Positions 1-10,750 of a stretch of DNA of 64,000 nt are shown here, in pieces. The stretch comes from Rotaria sp. Silwood1 (lineage: Eukaryota > Rotifera > Eurotatoria > Philodinida > Philodinidae): contig CAJNOP010000125.1 of assembly GCA_905250075.1 (NCBI GenBank), forward strand, positions 124,001-188,000, read 5' to 3'. A program made the position numbers and the translations under genes. Position 1 is the first letter of the stretch, and each line of letters opens with the position of its first letter. The notes beneath the pieces were generated by a model. The model made no database searches. It was not told the origin of the DNA and worked only from the letters and a program-made list of their open reading frames with translations.

Positions 1-566
1 AACAGATATGAAATCGATCACAATGATCTACTTTTCTGTTGGACGATCGTTTGATAAATATTTTTTAGTTAACAGTCTCCTTGATTCATTTTTCTGTCTC
101 CAGTTCACGTTCATTTACTAGTTTAATTAGCCGCAACTCATTGTGACATGTCGTAGCATAAAGATGCTGTTCTGAAGGGGAGAGAACGGCTTATGGTGAG
201 ACGTTTGCTTTTGTAGCAGATCAAAATATACTTTAGGAATATTATTGAAATCTTATTTCTGATAATTATGGAGTAGAGAATCTGTGACGTTTTTCAATCA
301 TATTTCCATTTAAGATTGACAATATCACCAAATTTGTCCTAGTACAATTGAAATCTTATTTATTGTCGGTCAAGTTCGATGATCAGCGTTTTCATAAGAG
401 AATATACTAGACTAAAACATCGAACTCTATGTTTGTTTTTGACTTGTTCATCATTATATCTCTAAGCTATTTAATATATGGAAGTACGATAACAGGATAT
501 TCGATTATCTATTTTTCTAGATTTTTGATATTTATTCTTTCTTTGTTGTGAATTGAAATACATCAG
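1..566. other. AT-rich flank, no gene seen
   Basis: No supported open frame or RNA. The last 30 bases are pyrimidine-rich and end in ACATCAG directly before the ATG of the ADP-ribosyltransferase gene. This looks like a 3' splice site: either a 5' exon lies upstream, or the site serves spliced-leader trans-splicing, which is known in bdelloids. Confidence 0.4.
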
Positions 567-1595
567 ATGACTATGGGAATGCAATTCGGTAGCGAATCTC
601 GTTTCACTGATCTTTACAATGAACCTGTAGATTACCTTTTGTCACCAATAAAAGGTTATCAAGATAAACCACTTGTTTCACTTCCTGAAGCCATTGAACC
701 AGTTACTGAATTTTTTAATGAAATTGAAGACAATGTTTTTGTTGCATTACATAATTGTCAAAATCCAGCTGATGGATTAGCTCAACAAGAATCAGCTTCT
801 ATTCATCTTTATACAATGCAATTTAGTGGCGGACCAAGCTTATATTTGTTACTTAATCGATCATTACGTGCTGAGAATCGTGAAGAATTGAAGCCTTGGT
901 TTTCATATCTGAAATTATTTCTTACTGCTCTATATAAACTTTCATCACAAAGTGGAATAGTATGGCGCGGTATTCGAGATGTTGATTTAAGTTCAAAATA
1001 CAAAAAGGGTACAAAATTTGCTTGGTGGGGAGTAAATTCTTGTACTGTTGATATTGAAGTACTTGAATCGCATCATTTTTTGGGTAAACATGGAACACGT
1101 ACTCTCTTTTCAATTGAATGTATTAATGGAAAATCTGTTACAAAACATTCATATTTCAAAAATACCGAAAAAGAAGTTATTCTTATGCCAGGTTCATATT
1201 TTGAAGTCATGGGTCATTTAAATCCTGCACCTGACCTTCATATTATTCAATTAAAAGAAATGACGCCACCAATTGCCCTTATTAAACCACCATTTTCAAA
1301 ATCGAACGAATTGGACTTTCCTACGGTTGCGCATAAATCAAGTAAATGTTCTTCATCGATGCCAACGATGATGACACCAACGAAACCTGTCAACAATGTT
1401 TCAAATAAAATGCCATCAGTAACATCAAGTATGAATGATTTTATATTTCTCATTTTTTCCTTTTTAAATCAATCTATCAGGGACAATGCGATAGGTAGGA
1501 AGTTGAGTATAGTATCCCCTTCTGCTTTTGAAAATTTTGACGACAGCTTTTTCTTGTTTTGGAAAAAGTTTCTGGTGAGCTTTTTCCGAGTTTGA
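567..1595 (+). CDS. ADP-ribosyltransferase, R-S-ExE (ecto-ART) class
   Basis: Predicted NAD+-dependent arginine mono-ADP-ribosyltransferase of the animal ecto-ART fold, a family greatly expanded in bdelloids. Three active-site elements are visible in order: Arg134 in VWRG, Ser158 followed by Cys-Thr (158-160) in the WWGVNSCT stretch, and the E-x-E motif at Glu201/Glu203 in TEKEVIL. The N-terminal part (FTDLYNEPVDYLLSPIKGY, PLVSLPEAIEP) resembles the usual bdelloid lead-in. The catalytic core ends near residue 240. The last 70-90 residues are Ser/Pro-rich and then Phe-rich, with base composition like the flanking DNA. They may be read-through into an intron (a GT lies at 1420, CCATCAGTAACATC) or decayed sequence, so the 3' end is uncertain. 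No signal peptide is seen from this Met. A splice-acceptor-like CAG abuts the ATG. The domain call is firm; substrate and location are not known. Confidence 0.8.
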   Translation: MTMGMQFGSESRFTDLYNEPVDYLLSPIKGYQDKPLVSLPEAIEPVTEFFNEIEDNVFVALHNCQNPADGLAQQESASIHLYTMQFSGGPSLYLLLNRSLRAENREELKPWFSYLKLFLTALYKLSSQSGIVWRGIRDVDLSSKYKKGTKFAWWGVNSCTVDIEVLESHHFLGKHGTRTLFSIECINGKSVTKHSYFKNTEKEVILMPGSYFEVMGHLNPAPDLHIIQLKEMTPPIALIKPPFSKSNELDFPTVAHKSSKCSSSMPTMMTPTKPVNNVSNKMPSVTSSMNDFIFLIFSFLNQSIRDNAIGRKLSIVSPSAFENFDDSFFLFWKKFLVSFFRV

Positions 1596-3109
1596 GAAAT
1601 CTAGGACTATGTTTTGCAACGATTTGTAGAGATTTAGACTATATCACTCTCTTATTCTGACTCGATCATTACAACTCCCATATCTCTAAAGTGCGGGAGC
1701 TTATAGACTATTTCTTTCATTAATTTCAGAATATTTCCATTATACCTTTCTCTAATTTTGTGAAGATTTCATGTAATGGAACTATTTCATCAATAAAATA
1801 GCAATTGAAATTACCAAAGAACTTGATTATTTTCTGTAACAAGTCGAGATGTTTTAAAATATCAGAAGTTTTTCTACCAACTTAATTCAGAACCATTCTT
1901 CTAATTTCTCACGTAAACAAACGAATTTTATCATCCTTGTCCGTCCAAGTCGTAATTTTTCAATTGTACACATTACGTTCTTTATCAAATCACATTCAGT
2001 TATCCTTAAGCTATAACGTCGATGAGTATGACCATCGATTTTAACCTTTCTTAAAAACAAAAATACGAAAAATTTTTTACTTCAATCAATATTGCATGAC
2101 CATACTTTAGACGTGTAGAATATATCTGCGCGTATGAACGTGCGTTCAGAGAAAATTTTTAAGTTTGTGGCAATGTTTGGAAAACTATTACACATGAGGA
2201 ATTTTTATAAAAAATATGTTTTCATAAAGAAGAAAATCGGAATATCCCTAAAAGGTTTCTTTCTTTCCTGTGTTTATAAGAAGCGAGATATTATTGTTAT
2301 GTTCAAAACGACTCCTCTTTAGTATTACTCAGAATCTTGATATGCTTCAGCTTCGATAATTTTTCACTCCACGAGTATTGATTATGCTTCTGTTGGTAAA
2401 TAGAATATTGAATTATGTGCACTTTTCATAAAAAAACTTAAAAGAACTATGTTGAAAATAACAATAAGAATGTGCCTTTTCTTCATATTTATTTTCATTG
2501 ATTCTTTGTGCTCACTTCTGAACTTCTAAATGTCATAATCTATAGATATAGAAGACTGAAAAAGATCTGAAGAATACAGCTAGAAATAATTTCCGTTAGC
2601 AGTTGAACTGCTCATTAAAATACAAAAAAATAACAGGGAGCAAAAATGTTCAAAATTTAAGTTTCTACAAACTATATGGAAAATTCTTTCAAAAGAAAAC
2701 TCGAGCAACAGTAACACTTAACAATTATCTTTAACAATCATTAACATAGACAGGAATATAAAACGTCCATTGTACTACCTAATACATTTGAGTGGAATAG
2801 TTTGAAAAAAAATGATGTAAATTACTAGGTCCAACTGATGAAAAATAGAGTTGTTGTTTTCTTAATCAATACATTTAAATGTTAAGTAAGCGTGAGTTCG
2901 AAGAGCTTTTCTGTAAATATATGTTCTAGGTAAGACATTCTATATGTTTCATCCTATTAGATGGAGAAAGTATTTTTGAAAAAGAATTACTGTTTACAGA
3001 AGTTCTTTGATGTTGCGACAGATTCTGCGCTTCTATCATAATAATGAATGAAAATGAATATTAGGTACTACCATTAGATTTGTCGAATTCTCATGATTTT
3101 CAATCAGTT
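1596..3109. other. AT-rich intergenic region
   Basis: No convincing gene. The open frames are short, AT-rich and match no family I know. The region separates the ADP-ribosyltransferase from the NHL gene. Confidence 0.4.
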
Positions 3110-3161
3110 GGTGTGAGTGTGAATGTTGTTATTCTCATTTTTCACAACACACACCCACATC
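3110..3161. repeat. Telomere-like foldback (weak)
   Basis: A G-strand tract (GGTGTGAGTGTGAATGTTG) is followed after about 12 bases by a C-strand tract (CACAACACACACCCACATC), forming an imperfect hairpin. It resembles degenerate TGTGGG-type repeat. Confidence 0.5.
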
Positions 3162-3212
3162 AAAGGATAAAAATAAATCATAGTGGTTTTCTCATCCTAA
3201 CATAAAAATAAC

Positions 3213-3262
3213 GAGGATGTGGGTGTGGCTGAGAAAAAGACAAGAACCACACGCACACACTC
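3213..3262. repeat. Telomere-like foldback
   Basis: GAGGATGTGGGTGTGG is followed by a short spacer and CCACACGCACACACTC. It lies about 50 bp upstream of the first Met of the NHL gene, in its promoter or first intron. Confidence 0.55.
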
Positions 3263-3311
3263 TGCTGAAAGAATATTCTCGAAAGTTTTATCAAATTCTC
3301 TTCGAAAATGA

Positions 3312-4310
3312 ATGTCTTCTTCATATCTCCTTTCCCACAAGAGAAAGGGGAATCGCTTCCACAGCGACGATTCCTTTTCTTTTTCGTTCGTTATAGTGAT
3401 TCCCAATATTCCAGACAGCGCTCGATGGTCACAGAATGCAGTGACCGTTGCTGGTGGCCACGGAAAAGGTGGTGCTACCAATCAACTCTACTGGCCGTAC
3501 GGCCTCTTCATTGATGATGATCAAACGGTGGTTATTGCTGACTATTACAATCATCGTATCGTCAAATGGAAGATAGGTGATACAAAAGGACAAGTCTTAG
3601 TTGGTGATAATGGCCAAGGAAATCGGTTGGATCAATTATATTGTCCAAGAGATGTGTTGATGGACAAAGAAACGGATAGCCTCATTATCTGTGATAGTTT
3701 CAATCAACGAGTCGTACGATGGTCTCGTCGTGATGGCACAAGTCACGGAGAAATTCTCGTCGACAACATCGATTGTTGGGGATTGGCCATGGATGACCAA
3801 AGATATCTCTACATCTCTGACACGGAGAAGCATGAAGTAAGACGATATCAAATAGGAGACAAGAATGGAACTATTGTAGCTGGTGGCTATGGCGAAGGTG
3901 CTGGTCTCAATCAACTCAACGGGCCGACCTACATCTTTGTCGATCGACAACAGGCTGTCTACGTGTCAGACAATTACAATCATCGTGTGATGAAGTGGAA
4001 TAAAGATGCAAAAGAAGGAATTGTCGTTGCTGGAGGTGAAGGAATAGGAAAGGATTTGACAAAATTGTCGTATCCGAACGGACTGTTCGTCGACATGTTG
4101 GGTACCATCTATGTGACAGATTGCAATAATGATCGAGTGATGCGTTGGCCTGAAGGAAAGAAACAAGGCACTATCATTGTGGGTGGAAATGGTTATGGAG
4201 AAGGAGCTAATCAGTTAAATGGTCCCACGGGTTTGTCGTTCGATCAACATGGCAATCTCTATATCACTGATCGTCTAAATCATCGTGTTCAACGTTTTTC
4301 AATCGAATAA
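3312..4310 (+). CDS. Six-bladed NHL-repeat beta-propeller protein
   Basis: Six NHL repeats form a predicted beta-propeller. Blades are near residues 59-87, 109-138, 152-180, 202-230, 252-280 and 302-330; each follows a P-x-GLxxD...VxDxxNHRVxxW pattern (NHRIVKW, NQRVVRW, KHEVRRY, NHRVMKW, NDRVMRW, NHRVQRF) linked by VAGGxGxG turns. NHL propellers bind protein or RNA ligands; nothing here shows which. The family is very abundant in bdelloids. The true start is doubtful: at 3371-3396 a pyrimidine-rich run ends in TTATAG, and the codons after it (IPNIPDSARW) begin the conserved part. The first 28 residues are therefore probably intronic and a 5' exon, perhaps with a signal peptide, would lie upstream. 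Codons are clearly more GC-rich than the surroundings. A polyadenylation hexamer follows the stop at 4349. The family call is secure; function is unknown. Confidence 0.85.
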   Translation: MSSSYLLSHKRKGNRFHSDDSFSFSFVIVIPNIPDSARWSQNAVTVAGGHGKGGATNQLYWPYGLFIDDDQTVVIADYYNHRIVKWKIGDTKGQVLVGDNGQGNRLDQLYCPRDVLMDKETDSLIICDSFNQRVVRWSRRDGTSHGEILVDNIDCWGLAMDDQRYLYISDTEKHEVRRYQIGDKNGTIVAGGYGEGAGLNQLNGPTYIFVDRQQAVYVSDNYNHRVMKWNKDAKEGIVVAGGEGIGKDLTKLSYPNGLFVDMLGTIYVTDCNNDRVMRWPEGKKQGTIIVGGNGYGEGANQLNGPTGLSFDQHGNLYITDRLNHRVQRFSIE

Positions 4311-4348
4311 ACTCATGATGATGATTAATTTTTCTTTTCTTTCTACTA

Positions 4349-4354
4349 AATAAA
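4349..4354 (+). terminator. Polyadenylation signal AATAAA
   Basis: Canonical hexamer 39 bases after the NHL gene stop codon, on the same strand, after a T-rich stretch. Confidence 0.5.
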
Positions 4355-5190
4355 TCACGTTGAATTGAGGAAAGGAATGGCTATTCTATTTGCGTGCGAC
4401 CAGAAGCTACCCTAGTGGTGCCGTAACCAGCGTAACGCTCAGGTACGCACGGGAAAAACTCAAATCATTCATATTCCTTCCACTCAAGAGATGTGTCGAT
4501 GAGTCTGAAGAAAGCCCAATCTCGTACCACGGTCACCAAGATAGTTCCTTGCCGAACTTTAAGGACTTAGTCGAAACATCTGTGGATAACTGAAGTATAA
4601 TCTCAATGGACATGACTCACCCCCGCCCCACTAACACTCACTTTGCTTAGTTCTACCCGAACCCTTCTCAATCTCAATGTCACTATCTATTCTCATTCCC
4701 TCACCGCCCTATTCTCATCGGAAAAAAATAATTACTCATGATGTTTGATGTTGGACGATGTTGATGCTGTTATTGATAAAGACGTGATGGTATTGAGAGC
4801 TACAAGAAAAATATTAAATAATGTTATATAATGAAACAGAATGAGATGATTTACTACACTTTTACATTTTTCTTCACTGTTCATTCTCTAAAATAAAAAA
4901 AGAAACATTGATAAAAAGGCCAAAGGAGGACTTGCCACTCTCCACATTATCCAAAACAAAATAGGGAAAAAGAAAAAAAATTAAAATGATCTGTACATGT
5001 TTTTATTTTATTATTTGATATTGGATTGCTCCAAATTGTATCGTCGAAACCAATCTAAAGCATTAAAAAAAATGATTGTTATTTGATTCAACAATTGAAT
5101 GATTTCTTCGTTGGAAATCATCTGTTTTTATATCTTCCCCCCAAGAACCTTCTTTTTCAGGGGAGAAAAATTCGATAATCATGTTGTGAC
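4355..5190. other. Intergenic region with C-rich remnant
   Basis: A short GC-richer open frame (4390-4593) matches nothing I recognise. At 4611-4720 the plus strand is rich in CCC and CAC (CTCACCCCCGCCCCACTAAC), possibly a decayed C-strand telomere-like tract. The rest is AT-rich without structure. Confidence 0.35.
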
Positions 5191-5281
5191 CGGAGAGTGT
5201 GGATGTCGGTCTAGCTCTTCTATCCATTGACACTCACATCCAAACCCCACATTCACCCCATCTACATACACACCCACACCC
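5191..5281. repeat. Telomere-like foldback
   Basis: A G-tract (GGAGAGTGTGGATGTCGG) is followed by several C-tracts (CACTCACATCC, ACCCCACATTCACCCC, ACACACCCACACCC). The C arm is longer than the G arm. Confidence 0.55.
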
Positions 5282-5699
5282 TTATTGCATTGACAGCTAT
5301 CTTTTTTATAAATAATTTTTTCTGAAATTCTTTACAGTTTTTGATTGATTCAAATATTTTTCGCTATTCTATTGTTTAGTAGAACAATACAATGACTATT
5401 TGTCATGATAAATATCTTTTTTCTGTGAAAATCTTCTTTATCTTGAAAATACATTTCAATCGAGTTTCTTTTCTTTAAAAATTTAACTTAAATTCATTTT
5501 CTTTTTGTCCGTCAAATGATTTCTTTAAAATTAATTTGAATACGAATTTTGTTTGTTGATTTTAATATTTTTCTTTTTCTATTATTAATTCAATACACTT
5601 AGTTTGTATCAATTTATTTTCTTTAATATTTTCATTTTATTAACTGTATATATCTATCCGATCGATCTATACATCAAAGAATAAACAACACACAAAATG
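5282..5699. other. AT-rich 3' flank of the U-box/GTPase gene
   Basis: T-rich, low-complexity sequence without an open frame. It is probably the 3' UTR and downstream flank of the minus-strand gene that follows. Confidence 0.35.
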
Positions 5700-6901
5700 T
5701 CAACAACATGAAGAATTTTTATTTTGTGTCGACAATTGTAAAAATGTAACCGCTGTAATTTTTGAATTTTGGCTAGTTGCTAGTTCTTTACTGTCTATTT
5801 GACTTTCTTTGAGATTTTGAAGTAATGATTGATTTTGTAATATGCATAAAATTAAATGTTGAAACATAGTTTTTATATTATCTCCACGCCAAGCTGATAC
5901 ATTAAATATTGACATTTGTTTATCTATAGCAAATGTATCAGCTCGTTCAAAGAATTTTTCACGATAGGATAAATCATGATCTTTTTCAAGTAAATCAATT
6001 TTATTACAGGCAAGTACACATTCAACGTAATCAAATAATGATTTTTGTCGAAGATTTTTATACCAATAATTATCAAGTCGGTCAAATGTACTTATATCAG
6101 TTGTATCAGCCATAAATATGGCACCATGACATTGTCGAAAATGTCGATCAGAAACAGCTTCGAATCGATCACTACCTGGACAATCGTTGAGTTGAATTAT
6201 AATAGCATATTTATCTTCGAATAACAAATCCAAATAGAAAAAGTAAGTGTCTGTTATTAGTGTAGTTTCATGTTTGTAATTTGTTTGAGGTTCACCATAC
6301 TCAATATTTGAGGCAAGACATGATTTACCAACATTTGATGGACCCATAAGAGATATTATTATTTTTAATTTCGGATTATTTTTCCATTGATCATTCTGTG
6401 AACAACCACGATGAAGAGTAAAATAACGAAGATCCAATATTGATCTCACTTCACTCTGTTGACGACAAAAATCTTCAATTATCGATTTAAGATTATAATT
6501 AATTACAAATGTTTGACTTTTTAATTGTTTATTTGTCAATGGAGATGTATTGTGTGTTTTGAACCAACGTTCCAATGCAGATTGTTCGTAGGAATGTCCC
6601 TTAAAATAAAAAAAACAACGATAATTCAATTAAAATTCCTATGATTAACATTCTGATCGGTGTAATTTTAACACTTCAATGGAATGAAAAACGGCAAAGA
6701 CATCTAGATTAAAGTCTTGCGCCTGTTATTTTTCCCTAGATTTCTACTGAACACAATGAAATTAACTCTTTGAATTAAGAAGGAACTTGAGACATAAGAA
6801 ACAATTCGACTTACATCTTCAACTAATAGAACAGGATTTTGCATAATATCTTGTGTTATAGGACAAATAAAGCTCACAGGTATTGAAGAAGTATATGCCA
6901 T
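5700..6901 (-). CDS. U-box / Rab-like GTPase fusion protein
   Basis: Two exons: 6901-6815 and 6599-5700. The intron has GTAAGT and TTTTAAG ends, and the junction is in phase 0, giving 328 residues. Residues 8-75 form a U-box (FICPITQDIMQNPV, then GHSYEQSALERWF, SPLTNKQL), the metal-free RING-like fold of E3 ubiquitin ligases. Residues 109-285 form a small GTPase closest in pattern to Rab: P-loop GPSNVGKS (115-122), DxxG as DCPGS (168-172), NKID (228-231), and SAW (264-266) in place of SAK. The protein ends in SSCC, a Rab-type double-cysteine prenylation signal, so membrane attachment is expected. The catalytic Gln after DxxG is Ser172, and WDTAG reads NDCPG, suggesting slow intrinsic GTP hydrolysis. 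The U-box is split across the intron, so the fusion is not two adjacent genes. Both domains are clear; the cellular role is unknown. Confidence 0.85.
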
Positions 6902-7242
6902 TATCAATAAAAGTTTATCGAAATGAATCGAATTGTTTTTTAATTCAAGTGTAGTTGTAAGAGAAGACTGAAATATGAAGAATTTAAATAAAAGTTTTTT
7001 TTTTAAGTGAAAGTAAAATTCATCAGAACAAAGTATAGTAGAGAAGAATGGCAAATTACAACAGAAAATGGATGAATTATCAAAATTTTTCCGCTTTTAA
7101 ACTATTCAAATGACATGAACTTCTTTTTTTTCGTCGGATGACCCGTCAACGGGATGCATCAATTTGGCCGAGAGAAAAAATAGTGAACGAAAGAATAGCA
7201 AAAAAAGAGCGACGAAAGAAAGAATTTCGACAATGTTCCATC
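6902..7242. other. 5' flank of the U-box/GTPase gene
   Basis: AT-rich. The open frames here are shadows or extensions of exon 1 into non-coding DNA. It probably holds the promoter and 5' UTR of the minus-strand gene. Confidence 0.35.
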
Positions 7243-7317
7243 GAGTGTGGGTGTGTAGATAGGTATAATGCGAATGTTGATCTCTGCATACACTCTCCAC
7301 ACGGAAACCCACACTCA
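7243..7317. repeat. Telomere-like foldback
   Basis: GAGTGTGGGTGTGTAG is followed after a spacer by CACTCTCCACAC and ACCCACACTC. It lies about 340 bp upstream of the U-box/GTPase start. Confidence 0.6.
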
Positions 7318-8198
7318 TCAAAGCAAAGAATAATACAGGAGAATAACAATTTCTAACGGAAAATTAATGAATCATAAGAATTGTTTCCCTTTTAAACTAT
7401 TCAAATGACATCACCTTCTTGTTTTTGGATGACTCCGTCAACAAAAAAGCAAGCTTATACATGTATTTTTTTTTCGTATCCTTCAGTAGACATTTTTATT
7501 CTTTGAAAAAACCGTCAAAACGACTGAAATCGTATGATTGATTCTGCTTCGATATCGAATACACTATTTTACCATTTATATTAAATATGCTGATTGATAA
7601 TAATAAGAAATGTCTTAGTTAAAGAAAAAAATCGGCTCTGTGAAATAGTCATGTGTAGCCATTGAAATTAATTCATGAATGATGAATTTTTCTTTCTTTC
7701 TTTCTTTTTTATTATCCATTCCAATTAGGATTATAATCACTTTAGAATGCATTTCTGTCGTTATTTAGACAAGATGATCAATTAAAATAGCGATTCAATA
7801 TAATATTTAAAACAAAGTGGATTTTTAAGTTTTCTACATGAACTCTTTTTCATAGGTAAAATATAATTCTTCGGTGAAAACCTAATTCAAACTCGTTTTT
7901 AAATGAGAACGTCACTTCAAGTAAAGTGACCGATTGATTTCAGGTTTGAAATCGACCTTCTTAAACTGACTCAATGAAACTGATTCAAAAGAAAACTTAA
8001 ATAATCGGAGTAGCTGGAGATTATGCCATCGATATAGTATCATTCATTGTTTTAGCTAGTTGTTTACAGTTGAACGTGTAAATGAAACATCTGATCAATT
8101 CTATCATTATTCTTCACTATGCAACAACAAACAACTTAGGACATTTCAATAATAATGGACATGGTAGAGATGTGTAGGGTTGTCCTACCCTATACTGT
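7318..8198. other. AT-rich intergenic region
   Basis: No gene seen. A short TTTC microsatellite lies near 7688-7710. A phrase near 7380-7430 (TTTTAAACTATTCAAATGACAT) repeats one near 7095-7118, so a local duplication of about 300 bp brackets the foldback. Confidence 0.35.
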
Positions 8199-8252
8199 TG
8201 GAGAGTGTGGGTGTGAGAGTGGATGAAGAGCAGACCCACACCTACACCCAAC
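8199..8252. repeat. Telomere-like foldback
   Basis: GGAGAGTGTGGGTGTGAG, a 20-bp spacer, then GACCCACACCTACACCC. The arms pair over about 12 bp. Confidence 0.6.
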
Positions 8253-10480
8253 TTAAATTCATTAAGATTGAGTATTTTAATTACAGAAAAAATTTTGTAA
8301 ATCTAAATTCAAAATAGATTTATAGGAAAATGACATTCCTATGTACTATCCATTTAAGAATTGAAAAACTAATTTTCATAGAAGAAAAATAGTTCATACT
8401 TAGTTTAGATGTTCGACAACTGTTTATCGTAAGTGTCCAGGTTCTACTTTCCTCCTCGGCATTTATTCGATAGATTTCGACGATGCGAGACTGAAGCATC
8501 TAACGAAAAAATTCTTTTTATTTCAATCCCCTCGGTTAAAATCGTTCGACTGGTCGAAGGCACCACGTTTTACTGATCTATCGCTGAATCCTCGACCTAT
8601 CTAATAGTGAGAATCTGAGCACTCTATTTTCAATTTCGATGCCCACAACAATCTCAAATCGACGCGTCGAAACGCCTATCGAATGACCGCTTAAATAGAT
8701 AATATTGATTAGAGAAGCATCTGAAAAGAATTTTTATTGATAAAAAAAGATTCTTTTGATATTGTTCAGTGTATTGTGAACTCCTTTCGATCGTATGTTT
8801 TCTGTTTTGAAATATATTAAATTGATCACAACAATTAGTGTTCACATTTTCGTAATTTTTTCCCTTATCGAGTCCGCTGATGAAGAAGTTTCATGAGCAT
8901 TTGCTGATAGATGTCAGTATTTAAATGTTTCCATACAGATATAGCTTGATTACTTTAGAAGAAATATCTGAAGCAATAATTGATAAATGTCAATGAATAG
9001 CTATCCATGATAGAAGTCAGTCCAAATTTCGATCACACTTTGTTAATGTCACCGACATTGGAAAGAAACGAACAACATAAATAGATTTCCATAAGCAGTA
9101 TTTCAACAGATTTGGCATGGATGATAGAACAAATAAGATAAAGTACAACGTTCAGCTGTTGATTTTTGAAATATTGATGTTATTATTTAACCGTTTTGTT
9201 TTCGATAAACATATCAAAAATCGATGTCTGATTTCACTGAATAGATCATTCAGATATTTTTATCGTCGTTATTGTCTGTACCTAATCTATTGTTTTGATT
9301 TGATCCATGGGCGAATTTGTTTTTATAAAATATCATTGATTTATACAAAAAAAAACGAAATTGAATAGAATACGTTGAATTAATCTGCTTAGATATCACA
9401 TAGTGATCCTAGAGTTCATTGTGAAGTCGTTAATCTTCCACTACTTTGCGCTCTCTTTTTGACAAGTAAATATTAAATCTACTTAGATCAAAGTCATCGG
9501 ATCATTCTCTCATCAAAGATGACATCGCAATAATAGTAGCTAGTTCTCACCTCTACTCATCGATGATCGATTTGTTAGGATTTGTCCTTCACGGTCACTC
9601 CATACAATTAATAGACAGATGAGTTTTTTGTGTTTGAGAAAGCAAGGAGTCTTGAACACGAACGATCACGAATTAGCCACTCTTCTGACAATTTTAGTTT
9701 CGTCAATCACTTTCGACTATCTTTTTATTTGTCATCTAAATTTAATCGATTGATATCAGAACTCCAAACTTACCATGTTTCTATCGGTCTGTTTGACAAT
9801 CTAACAAAGCTAGACCCAAAGATTTGAAGTCACATTGCTAGATGAATATGGATCTGTATAGAGAAATAGTTGAATCTACATCATTCTTCAAATGATGTAT
9901 GACAGATATATCATAAAGGTTTGATTCAATATCCAAACTTGTTATCTATTGGGATCTTCTTAAAAGAGTGCCAAATACTGAAAACTATCTAAAAGCTTTT
10001 TTTCTTTTTACATCAATCTTAACGGCAAAATTTTTTTTTCCCCAAATGCTCAATTTTTTTCTCGCATTATTAGAGAAAAGAACGAACTAAATGGGATCAA
10101 GAACCGGAAAATATCAACTTTGTATTTGAGAAAATGAGAGGCATATCTGGCTTCAAATCCAGCTGGAACAAAAAAGGCCATTATGGTGTTGGTTATCCTT
10201 TCATCAACACCTTTTTATTATTTATACCAGAGTTTGATACAATGATTGCTAAATAATGGAGTGTATAGACCTATCGAGATCGATCTCGATATGGTTTTTG
10301 TTTAGGAGAAGGATCATCAAATAACTTTGTTTTTTTAAATTTATAAAGTTTTAAAATACTATGGAGCAACTAACAGAAGTAAAAGATTACAATATTGTTA
10401 AGCATCTCGTATGAAAACTACTAGTGAACTGCTTCAAAGTGAAAAGGTTAGAACTGTTCATCAAGCATAACAACACCCAT
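8253..10480. other. AT-rich intergenic region
   Basis: Short open frames near 9.1-9.4 and 9.6-9.8 kb have the composition of random AT-rich DNA and match no family I know. No RNA or repeat is recognised. Confidence 0.35.
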
Positions 10481-10750
10481 TCATTTTTTTCTTAAGTTTT
10501 TGTGTTCACCAAGATAGATAGCCGTCATAAACTTGAGATATTCATCATAACCGATTTGTTCATCTGTATTTTGATCCATTTTTCGTAGATAATGATCAAC
10601 TACTGCATCCAAATTCTCTAAATGTGTTTTTTTCATATGTTCTTTGATTTCAGATTTGTTTACATATCCATTTTGGTTCTTATCAAGTTCGTGAAAGGAA
10701 CGATTAATTTCAGATATTTGTTCTTGAGTAAGTTCTTTATTGGCGCTCAT
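10481..10750 (-). CDS. Small two-EF-hand calcium-binding protein
   Basis: A complete 89-residue frame with two EF-hands of calmodulin type. Loop 1 is residues 23-34 (DKNQNGYVNKSE), fully canonical: D1, N3, N5, G6, V8, E12. Loop 2 is residues 59-70 (DQNTDEQIGYDE), with D1, N3, D5, I8 and E12 but Glu in place of the usual Gly at position 6. This still permits calcium binding in known EF-hands but may weaken it. The size suggests a single-lobe calcium sensor or buffer, possibly cytosolic because no signal or membrane segment is present. A pyrimidine-rich stretch ending in AACTAG lies 12 bases before the ATG, an acceptor-like site. There is no visible partner gene. The family call is firm; the specific role is unknown. 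Confidence 0.75.
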   Translation of the reverse strand: MSANKELTQEQISEINRSFHELDKNQNGYVNKSEIKEHMKKTHLENLDAVVDHYLRKMDQNTDEQIGYDEYLKFMTAIYLGEHKNLRKK

